This document shows, in pieces, positions 16,516 to 23,661 of a DNA stretch of 64,000 bases. Position numbers and translations under genes: made by a program. Below the pieces are notes generated by a model that saw only the letters and a program-made list of their open reading frames with translations, searched no databases and was not told the DNA's origin. Origin of the DNA: Serinibacter arcticus (GTDB lineage Bacteria; Actinomycetota; Actinomycetes; Actinomycetales; Beutenbergiaceae); contig NZ_PYHR01000002.1 of assembly GCF_003121705.1 (NCBI RefSeq), positions 1,612,001 through 1,676,000 on the forward strand, read 5' to 3'. Within the stretch, counting starts at the first letter, position 1; each line of letters opens with the position of its first letter.

Positions 16516-17910
16516 TCACGGCATGGCTCCCGCGGCGACGACGGCGAGCGGCGGCAGCGCCGCGAGCAGGACGAGCTGGGCGACGTCGGCCGCGCGCGCG
16601 AGCCGCAGCTGTCGGCCGGAGACGAGCAGCGCCACGATGACGACGGCGAAGGCGCCGCCGAGCAGCACCACCACCAGCGCGGGGCGCCAGGTGGGCTGGG
16701 TCAGGGCGGCCGTGAGGACGGCCAGCAGGAAGCCGCCGGCACCGGTCGCCGTCACGACGGCGACGTCGCCGCGCGCCCGCGACTCGCGCACCGTCAGCAG
16801 CAGCGCACCGAACCCGACGGCGGTGAGCAGCAGCCCCGCGACTCCCGAGGCGGCGACGCCGGGCGTGAGGCCGAGCAGCGCGGCCCCGGCGCCGGCGCGC
16901 ATCGCGATCTGGAGCCGCTGACCCGTGGCCGCCTGCTCCCTGACCGCATCGATGTCCACGGGCGGGACGTCGTCGAGCACCTCGCGGTCGTCGCGCGGCG
17001 TGACGACCCGCAGGGGCGTCGCCGTGAGCGCCAGCCACGGCACGCCGACCAGGGCGCACGCGACGACGGCGAAGGCCACCACGGTGACGACCGGCGCCGT
17101 GTCGGCACCGCGCCAGGCCGTGACGCCACCGACCGCGAGGCCGACGGCCCCGGTGATCGCGGGGGCCACCATGGCTTCGCGGACCCCCGGTGCCAGGGCG
17201 GCGAGCGCGGCCGCGACCGCGAGGATCGCCCCACCGCCGGCCGCGAGCGCGAACGCCGCTGCGCCGTCGTCCAGCCGGGCGAGACCGTCGAGCCCGAGGA
17301 ACGCCGCGGTCCCGGCGAGCAGCGCGGCCACGACGCCGATCGTCAGCGACGCGGTGCGCGGGGCGCCGGTGCGCTCGAGGACGACGGCGGTGACGAGCGC
17401 CAGCAGCGCGCCGGCTCCGCCCAGGCTCGCGGTGAGCACGGCACCGAGACCGCTGACGGCCAGGACCGCACCACCGGTGACGAGGAAGACCGCCGCGACG
17501 CCGACGGCGGCACGCGCGGCGTCCTGCGGGCTCCACGGTGCGCTGCCCGACTCCACGACGTCGGCGACGGCCTCCACCACGTCGTCGTAGCGGGCGTTGC
17601 CGGCGCGCGGCTGGGCCGCGGCGAGCGTGAGCACGGCGCCGTCGGGAACGCCAGCGCCGCCGAGCGTGACGTCACCGCCGAGGCGACGTCCCTGGGCCGT
17701 GACGAGCTCCAGCCCGGTGTGCGCGGAGGTGACCTCGAGCTGGCCGAGCGTGCGGGCGAGACCGGGAAGGACCTCGACGAGCGGGACCTCGGCCGGGAGC
17801 GTGAGATCGGCCCGGCGCGGACCGGCGGCCACCGTCACGCGGACGAGCGCTCCACCGGCGGAGCCGGCCTCACCGCCCGGCGGTGAGGGGGCGGGCGCGG
17901 GGACCGTCAT
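16516..17910 (-). CDS. eccD: type VII secretion integral membrane protein EccD
   Basis: A 464-residue protein starting at the ATG at 17910. Residues about 20-100 form a ubiquitin-like (YukD) domain, seen as VRVTVAAGPRRADLTLPAEV then GLARTLGQLEVTSAHTGLEL. From about residue 130 there are around eleven membrane helices, with a charged cytoplasmic loop near 300-330 (RVVTPRDDREVLDDVPPVDI). This is the pore-lining membrane subunit of the ESX complex. It heads the minus-strand unit, divergent from the WXG100 genes. A second, different EccD-like protein is encoded at 22174. Confidence 0.88.
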   Translation of the reverse strand: MTVPAPAPSPPGGEAGSAGGALVRVTVAAGPRRADLTLPAEVPLVEVLPGLARTLGQLEVTSAHTGLELVTAQGRRLGGDVTLGGAGVPDGAVLTLAAAQPRAGNARYDDVVEAVADVVESGSAPWSPQDAARAAVGVAAVFLVTGGAVLAVSGLGAVLTASLGGAGALLALVTAVVLERTGAPRTASLTIGVVAALLAGTAAFLGLDGLARLDDGAAAFALAAGGGAILAVAAALAALAPGVREAMVAPAITGAVGLAVGGVTAWRGADTAPVVTVVAFAVVACALVGVPWLALTATPLRVVTPRDDREVLDDVPPVDIDAVREQAATGQRLQIAMRAGAGAALLGLTPGVAASGVAGLLLTAVGFGALLLTVRESRARGDVAVVTATGAGGFLLAVLTAALTQPTWRPALVVVLLGGAFAVVIVALLVSGRQLRLARAADVAQLVLLAALPPLAVVAAGAMP

Positions 17911-17978
17911 GAACGGCGTGCTCCTTCGGGTCGGCGGCGGGCACCGCCCAGCATAGGTGGCGCCGGAAGGCTGCAGGC

Positions 17979-18000
17979 CGATGGGGAGTTCTCCCCATCG
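17979..18000. promoter_or_regulatory. palindrome in the eccD/esx divergent promoter region
   Basis: Arms CGATGGGGAG (17979-17988) and CTCCCCATCG (17991-18000) are perfect inverted repeats around TT. It lies midway between the divergent eccD and WXG100 genes, about 20 bases before a -10-like TAGTGT (18021-18026) on the plus strand. A dimeric regulator of secretion genes could bind here. Confidence 0.5.
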
Positions 18001-18114
18001 CACTTTCCCACCCCCCGTTCTAGTGTCCTTTCCAGGTCACCGCACCGGTGACGGACGACCAGCCACTGGGCCGGAGTCGCACAGGCCGTACGGCCACTAC
18101 AGGAGGAGCGTGAC

Positions 18115-18435
18115 ATGGCAGCAGACAAGTTCTCCGCCGAAGAAGGAGCCCTACGGGCAGGCGCCGACCACGTGGCGACCGCGAAGACGACCCTGGACGG
18201 TCAGCTCGCCGACCTCCGTGGCCGCCTGACCTCGCTCGAGGGTCAGTGGCGCGGTTCGGGCGCCACGGCGTTCACGACCGTGATGACGCGCTGGGACAAC
18301 GACACCCGCCGTCTCACCGGCGCCCTGGAGACCTTCGAGGCGAACCTCAAGGGCACCGACACGGCCTACACCGAGACCGACGACAGCGCGCAGCAGGCCA
18401 TGAACGCGTTCAACAGCAGCCTCACCGGAAACTGA
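18115..18435 (+). CDS. WXG100 family secreted protein (first of pair)
   Basis: A 106-residue helical-hairpin protein of the EsxA/EsxB family, the classic type VII substrate. The ATG has a strong AGGAGG site. The turn motif appears as QWRGSGA near residues 42-48 (W-x-G), flanked by two long amphipathic helices. The C-terminal half has YTETDD, fitting the YxxxD/E export signal. It lies 17 bases before a second WXG100 gene, so the two probably form a heterodimer. Confidence 0.9.
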   Translation: MAADKFSAEEGALRAGADHVATAKTTLDGQLADLRGRLTSLEGQWRGSGATAFTTVMTRWDNDTRRLTGALETFEANLKGTDTAYTETDDSAQQAMNAFNSSLTGN

Positions 18436-18452
18436 GAAGGAGCGACACGGAC

Positions 18453-18746
18453 ATGGGTAACTCGGGAATCACAGTCGGCTTCTCCGCTCTGGAGACCGCT
18501 TCCGGCGACATCACCACCGGCGCCAACGGGATCGCCAGCACCCTGGCCGACCTCGAGGGCAAGCTGAAGAACCTCGAGGCGGACTGGGACGGTGACGCGA
18601 AGGAGGCCTACCGCGTCGCCCAGGCCCAGTGGAACGGCGCCCTCGAGGACATGAAGGCCCTCCTCCTGCAGGTCGGCACCACGGTCACCAACAGCCACGA
18701 CGCCTACAAGGGTGTCGAGGGCAAGGCCGCGGCCGCCTGGCAGTGA
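18453..18746 (+). CDS. WXG100 family secreted protein (second of pair)
   Basis: A 97-residue EsxA/EsxB-type protein. The turn motif is DWDGDAKEAY near residues 44-53, so the W-x-G is WDG. Two amphipathic helices surround it, and the C-terminus has YKGVEGKAAAAW. AAGGAG lies upstream of the ATG. Co-transcription with the first WXG100 gene is clear from spacing, and a strong hairpin follows, so the pair should be made in excess of the downstream genes. Confidence 0.9.
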   Translation: MGNSGITVGFSALETASGDITTGANGIASTLADLEGKLKNLEADWDGDAKEAYRVAQAQWNGALEDMKALLLQVGTTVTNSHDAYKGVEGKAAAAWQ

Positions 18747-18765
18747 CGCCGGCCGCGTGACGGTC

Positions 18766-18792
18766 GCACCGGAGCCCCCAGGGCTCCGGTGC
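18766..18792 (+). terminator. hairpin after the WXG100 pair
   Basis: A perfect 12-base stem (18766-18777 with 18781-18792) with loop CCA, 20 bases after the second WXG100 stop and 60 bases before the next gene. It probably ends most transcripts and lets some read into 18852. Confidence 0.65.
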
Positions 18793-18851
18793 GTGCCGCC
18801 TCCCGGCTCGGCTCCAGCACCCATCCACCCTCGGACCTCAGGGGAATCACC

Positions 18852-19340
18852 ATGGACCGCATCCAGGTCGACGACTCCGTCGTCAGGAACCACGTCACCG
18901 TCATGGAGGAGTCCTCCGACGACCTCCGTCGCGACGAGCAGGCGCTCCAGCTCACCGCTGAGCTCGGCGAGCGCGAGCCCTACTCGCCGACCGACCCTGG
19001 CGTCCGGTTCGAGAACGTCCTCGACGAGGCGCTGGAGACCTACGAGGACTCGCTCGCCGCGATGGGCGACGAGCTGCTCGTGATGGCTCGCAAGCTCACC
19101 CAGCTCGCCGGCGAGGTCGTCGCCGTCGACGACGACCTCGCCCAGCAGCTGCGCACCATCGCCGACGGCATCGACGGCGGTGTCGGCACCCGCACCGACT
19201 GCCCGACTCCCGTCGGACCGTCGAGCGGCCCGCTCGCCGGGACCCGCCGGCCCGACCTCCCGCCCGTCGAGCGCGCCGAGCGCCTCGGCGGCGGGCACTC
19301 CGTGACTCCGATCGCACCGAACGAGGGGATGCAGGCATGA
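18852..19340 (+). CDS. type VII secretion-linked unknown protein, 162 residues
   Basis: Starts at an ATG with a weak GGGG upstream. Residues 1-110 are predicted helices rich in acidic residues (VVRNHVTVMEESSDDLRRDE, then MGDELLVMARKLTQLAGEVV), resembling WXG100/LXG-type helical-hairpin proteins but lacking a W-x-G. The last 45 residues are Pro/Gly-rich and disordered. Its stop overlaps the next start (ATGA). Position suggests a secreted partner or chaperone for the following protein. Family not recognised. Confidence 0.7.
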   Translation: MDRIQVDDSVVRNHVTVMEESSDDLRRDEQALQLTAELGEREPYSPTDPGVRFENVLDEALETYEDSLAAMGDELLVMARKLTQLAGEVVAVDDDLAQQLRTIADGIDGGVGTRTDCPTPVGPSSGPLAGTRRPDLPPVERAERLGGGHSVTPIAPNEGMQA

Positions 19341-20731
19341 GCGACGAGCGCCGGTTCGAGCTGGCCGCGAAGTTCGACGACTCCTCGGGCCGCGAGCCCA
19401 CGTTCGCCGTGGGCCGGGTCGAGGCCGCCTCGTTCTCCGACGAGGTGCAGGGCACGCTCAGCAGCCACCCGGTCGAGGCCGGCGCGTGGGTCGCGGCCCC
19501 CCAGACCTGGGTGGGTCCGGGCCGACCCGCCCACCTCCAGGGCGTCCTGAAGGCCGACCGAGGAGGGAAGAAGGAATGGTCCGAGGCGCGCCTCGTGAGC
19601 GGTCACCGCCGCAAGAAGCGCATCCGCCGACCGCGCCGCATCCCGCGCGGCCTCATGAACCTCGAGCTGGTCGCGACAGCCTTCACCGAGCAGGCGAACG
19701 TCCGCGCGGAGCAGCGCGAGACGATCCGGCGCACGAGCAGCGGGATGGAGGCCACGGCCCGTCGCCTGCGGCAGCAGTCCGAGGCGCCGATGCTCGACGG
19801 GCTCCAGGGCGACCCCGCCCGCATCGCCTACCTCACCCTCGCGCTCCACCTGATGGACGCGGCCGACGCGATGGAGAACACGCTGCGCGCGCTCGACATC
19901 GTCGAGAACGCGATGCGTGACGCGAACGAGGAGTTCCAGCGCATCCGCAAGATCGAGCTCGCCCCCGGCCACAAGAGCCTGCTGGCGCTCGGCGAGCTGA
20001 TCGCGCTCCCCGGCGTCGGCACGCTGACGCCCGCGGACGCCGAGCGGCACTGGATGCTCGAGGTCGACAAGGAGCAGAAGCTCGCCGCGCGGCAGGCGAT
20101 GGACGAGTTCGACAGCGCGCTGGCCCGCGCCGCCTCCCTCGTCCGTCCGATCGAGGTCCCGACGTTCCCCGACGACGAGACGCGCACCCCGGTCGACCCG
20201 ATCGTCGAGCGGCCGTCCATCGTGGTCGACCCGAAGGAGGCCCCGGAGGACTCCCAGGTGGCCAAGGAGACGCCCGGCGGTCCGTCGGGCGCCGGGGCGG
20301 CGGCGGCCGGTGCCGCCGCGGCCGGTGGCGCGGCCCGTGCCGCCCGGTCGGCCGCCGGACGCGCGTTCGCCGGCGGCGGGGGTGGTGGTGGGGGTGGTGC
20401 TCGCGCCGCCGAGAAGGAGAAGTGGGTCTCGACGCGGCACCTGCACGACACCGGGCCCGACGGGACGATGGACCCCGCCGCCGCGGCACGCTCGGAGCAG
20501 CGGACGCCGTCGCTGGGGACCGTCACCCCCGCCGGCGAGGGTGGGCACCTCGCCCCGATGGTGGGCGGTCAGGGCGGCAGCACCGGCGGCGAGGAGGAGT
20601 CGGGCACGGCGATCGTCCGCGACACCGCACAGGAGGAGGCCGCGACCGCGGCAGCCGTCGCGGCGGCGTCGGCGACGGCGGGCAGCCGGGGCTCCATCGA
20701 GGCCGCGCCCGCGGAGTCCGACGACTGGTGA
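19337..20731 (+). CDS. large type VII secretion-linked unknown protein, 464 residues
   Basis: The ATG at 19337 overlaps the previous stop, so translation is coupled. Residues about 1-100 are hydrophilic and end in a strongly basic patch (HRRKKRIRRPRRIPRG). Residues 105-270 are long helices (LVATAFTEQANVRAEQRETI, then MDAADAMENTLRALDIVENA). From about 310 there is an Ala/Gly-rich low-complexity stretch with a run of nine glycines, then a disordered acidic tail. No signal peptide or membrane helix. It may be a secreted effector or cytoplasmic factor of this locus. Family not recognised. Confidence 0.72.
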   Translation: MSDERRFELAAKFDDSSGREPTFAVGRVEAASFSDEVQGTLSSHPVEAGAWVAAPQTWVGPGRPAHLQGVLKADRGGKKEWSEARLVSGHRRKKRIRRPRRIPRGLMNLELVATAFTEQANVRAEQRETIRRTSSGMEATARRLRQQSEAPMLDGLQGDPARIAYLTLALHLMDAADAMENTLRALDIVENAMRDANEEFQRIRKIELAPGHKSLLALGELIALPGVGTLTPADAERHWMLEVDKEQKLAARQAMDEFDSALARAASLVRPIEVPTFPDDETRTPVDPIVERPSIVVDPKEAPEDSQVAKETPGGPSGAGAAAAGAAAAGGAARAARSAAGRAFAGGGGGGGGGARAAEKEKWVSTRHLHDTGPDGTMDPAAAARSEQRTPSLGTVTPAGEGGHLAPMVGGQGGSTGGEEESGTAIVRDTAQEEAATAAAVAAASATAGSRGSIEAAPAESDDW

Positions 20732-20763
20732 GTCCGGTCCGGGTACGGATCTGAACGACCGAC

Positions 20764-20791
20764 GGGGTGGGAGGCGAGAGCCTCCCGCCCC
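20764..20791. terminator. hairpin between convergent secretion genes
   Basis: A 12-base stem (20764-20775 with 20780-20791, one G-T wobble) with loop GAGA, followed by TTCGTCG. It separates the plus-strand 19337 gene from the minus-strand RDD-FHA gene. Confidence 0.65.
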
Positions 20792-20834
20792 TTCGTCGTG
20801 CTGCGGACTGCGTCGTGCGCGTGGTGGCCGCTCG

Positions 20835-22174
20835 TCAGTCGAGCGCGACGTCGATCCGGACCTGGCCGAGCTCGAGGACGGCACCGGGCACGAGCCGCGC
20901 GGGCTCCCCGGGGACGAGCCTGACGCGCTCGCCGTCGGGCGTCACGAGCCGGGTGCCGTTGGCCGAGCCCGCGTCCTCGACCCACGCGACGCCGTGCGCC
21001 ACACGGATGCGCAGGTGAGTGCGCGAGAGGGAGCGGGCGACGTCGGCGATCTCGACGACCTGGACGTCCGGCGTCTCCGCGCGCGGCCGACGACCCACGA
21101 CCGCCGCACCGGTGATCCGGTGGTCGGTCCCGGCCGCCGTCAGGACGACGGCGGTGACCGGCGGCGCGGGGGCGGCCGGGGGCTGGAAGGTAGCAGGCGG
21201 GGTCGCCGGCGCCGCGGGCGACGGCGCGGCCGTCGGGCGCGGCGGGACGACCGTGCGCGGTCGGACGGGCGACGGAGTCTGGGGCTGGGCGGGGGCCTGG
21301 CCCGGCTGCTGGGGCACTGCGGGCACGACCGGCGCCGGGGCCGCGGTGGGCGCGACGGGCGCCGCGGGAACGACCGGCGCCGCGGGGGCCGCCGGGACCG
21401 GGCCCGACGTCGTCGGGCGGGCCGCCGGACGTGGCGGCACGACCGGGGCTGCCCCGCCGGACGGCCGGCGCCGGCGGCCAGACCGGAGCGCATGGCGCGG
21501 AAGTCGCGCATCGAGATGGAGTCGTCGCTCACCGGCACCTCGAGCAGCTCCGGCGGACGCCAGGGGCCGGAACCGCTGCCGCCGGCGGTCGGGTTGCCGG
21601 GCCAGACGGGGGCCGATCCGGGCGCCGTCGGGAGCGGCGGGACGGAGATCGGTCCGGCGGACGCGCCGGCGTGGCGGGCGGCGGGCACCGGGGCGACGGG
21701 GGCGCCGGCAGCAGCGGCCGGCGCGACGGGCCGGAGCGAGACGACGTCGGTGCCCGCGACCCGGTCGTGCCAGGCGCGGGTCCGGCCCGCCGTCGCGAGC
21801 AGGGCGATCTGACCGAGGCCGGCGGCGAGGTGCGCGGCGCCGAGGAGTCCGGCGCGCACCGCCTCGCGGCGCAGCCCGGGGGCGAGGTCGGCGCCGAGCG
21901 TCGTCGCCCGGGTCCGTGTCACGAGCTTGCCGAGCGTCACACCGCGACGGGCCTCCACGGCCACCGTCACGACGGCGATCTCGGCGGCCAGCACGATCCC
22001 CAGCACCCAGCCACCGAGCACGACGGCGACGGCCCCGGGGACGACGACGGCCGCGAGGTCGATCGCGTACCCGGCGAGACGCTGGCCGACCCCGGCGCGC
22101 GGCAGCGACGGCGCGGCGACGGCGGTCGCCGCGGGGGGCGGCGCCGTCGGACGGGGCGGGACGGTGACGGACAT
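20835..22174 (-). pseudogene. RDD-FHA membrane signalling protein (apparent frameshift between domains)
   Basis: From an ATG at 22174 (overlapping the upstream stop) comes an RDD domain with two or three membrane helices (about 30-160; GQRLAGYAIDLAAVV and RAWHDRVAGTDVVSL). A Pro/Ala-rich linker follows, in which the frame is lost at a G4 run (21452-21455). One added G continues the linker and leads to a C-terminal FHA domain with SLSRTHLRIR and EDAGSANGTRL, the phosphothreonine-binding residues. The restored protein is about 446 residues. FHA domains bind Thr-phosphorylated partners, so this may couple kinase signals to the secretion machine. The frameshift may be a sequencing error; otherwise the FHA part would be lost. 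Confidence 0.78.
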
Positions 22175-23562
22175 CAACCGGACGCTAACAGACGGACCCC
22201 GGCCAGCACCCCGGCCGCGAGCAGTGCCAGGGCGGGCGCGAACGCGACCGCGAGCGACTCGAGGTTGTCGGCGGTCCTGGACCAGCGGACCGACCGCCAG
22301 CCCCGGCCGAGCGCGAACGCGCACGTGACGGTGAGCAGCGCGGCGAGGAGGGCGCCGACGGCGATCAGCGTGGCCGTCCCGCCGTCGAGCACCCGCGTGA
22401 ACCACACGACCGTGAGGAGGCCGGTGACGGCGGCGGCCAGCCGCGGTCCGAGGCGGGCGGCCGTGAGCCGCTCCTGCCGCGGGATCAGCACGAGCGCCCC
22501 GGCGACGGCGACGCCGAGCGCGCCGGTCGCCCACAGCTGCACGTGGCCGGGCCACGACGTCGTCGCGGGCGGCGGAGCCAGCAGCACGAGCGGGGCCGCC
22601 GCGGCCACGAGCACGCCCAGCAGGACGGCTGCCCAGGTGCGCCGGGTCTGGGCGGTGGTGATCGTGCGGCGGACCGTGGAGGCGCGCACGAACGCCGGCG
22701 AGACGACGGGCTTCTCGCGCACCGCCGTCGCCGTCCGCTGCGCGGCGCTGAGGTCGACGACGACGTGGTCGGGCACGTCGAGGCTCCCGGCCGGGAGGGC
22801 CCGCGCGACGATCGGGGCGACGCCGAGCAGGACGGCGGCCGCGGCCGGCACCGGGGCGCCCGTCATCACGGTCACCACGGCGGCCGCCGCGGGCACCACG
22901 GTGAAGGCCAGCAGGACGCCGGCCTCGACGGCCGGCGGCGTGCCGTGCACGCGGGCGTACCGCAGCGCGGTCGCCGCTCCGGCCGCGAGCAGGGCGACGG
23001 TGACGGGCACGAGGAGGGCGGGCACGCCGTCGATCTCGACCAGCGGCGCCGGGACCCCGAGAAGCCCCGCCGCGGCGGCGCTGGTCCAGGTCGCGACCGT
23101 CGCGGCCGTCGCCGCCCGCGCCGTCGTGGGCCGGGTCACCAGGGCGAGCACGACGGCGAGGAGCCCCGCCGCGAGGGCGGGGACCAGCGCGACGTCGGCG
23201 GTGTCGGTCGCGAGCTGGGCGCCCCGGACGAGGGCGAGGGCCGCCGTCGCGCCGGCGACGAGCCACAGCGCGGCCGCCGGCGACGTCCCGCCGGGCCGGT
23301 CCTCCCCCGTCCGGCCCGCGGCCGGGCGACCGGGCGCCGGCGCGGTGGCGACGACGAGCACGTCGCCGCCGGCGAGACGCTCGAGGTCGTCGGTCGGCCC
23401 GAGGACGACGCCGCCCGCGGTCACGAGCGTGGTGGTGGGTGGAAGGTCGACGGCGGCGAGGAGGTCGGCGACCGTCACGGCCCGGCCGAGCACGACGTCG
23501 TGGCGCCCGTGCGGGGTCACGACGGTGCAGGTGGTCGCGGCGTCAGCAGCCGTCGTCGACAT
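22174..23562 (-). CDS. second EccD-like membrane protein with ubiquitin-like N-terminus
   Basis: A 462-residue protein, head of a two-gene unit with RDD-FHA. Residues about 10-75 read as a beta-grasp (ubiquitin-like) domain (CTVVTPHGRHDVVLGRAVTV, then VADLLAAVDLPPTTTLVTAG). From about 95 there are ten or so membrane helices, with a charged loop near 290-320 (RTATAVREKPVVSPAFVRAS). Length, N-terminal fold and topology match EccD, yet the sequence differs strongly from the EccD at 16516. It lies divergent from eccC. It could form a mixed EccD pair, or do a different membrane task. Confidence 0.75.
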   Translation of the reverse strand: MSTTAADAATTCTVVTPHGRHDVVLGRAVTVADLLAAVDLPPTTTLVTAGGVVLGPTDDLERLAGGDVLVVATAPAPGRPAAGRTGEDRPGGTSPAAALWLVAGATAALALVRGAQLATDTADVALVPALAAGLLAVVLALVTRPTTARAATAATVATWTSAAAAGLLGVPAPLVEIDGVPALLVPVTVALLAAGAATALRYARVHGTPPAVEAGVLLAFTVVPAAAAVVTVMTGAPVPAAAAVLLGVAPIVARALPAGSLDVPDHVVVDLSAAQRTATAVREKPVVSPAFVRASTVRRTITTAQTRRTWAAVLLGVLVAAAAPLVLLAPPPATTSWPGHVQLWATGALGVAVAGALVLIPRQERLTAARLGPRLAAAVTGLLTVVWFTRVLDGGTATLIAVGALLAALLTVTCAFALGRGWRSVRWSRTADNLESLAVAFAPALALLAAGVLAGVRLLASG

Positions 23563-23630
23563 CGCACCTCCCGCGGTCCTGGAACTGCCACGAGTCTAGG
23601 TGGGCAACTACCCTGGGGCGGTGGTTGCGA

Positions 23631-23647
23631 GGGGAGGCGTCCTCCCC
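23631..23647 (+). promoter_or_regulatory. small hairpin just before the eccC ribosome site
   Basis: GGGGAGG (23631-23637) and CCTCCCC (23641-23647) can pair around CGT. The eccC ribosome site GGAAGGG starts four bases later. A -10-like TACCCT lies at about 23609-23614. It may tune eccC translation; modest evidence. Confidence 0.3.
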
Positions 23648-23661
23648 GCCGGAAGGGTGAC

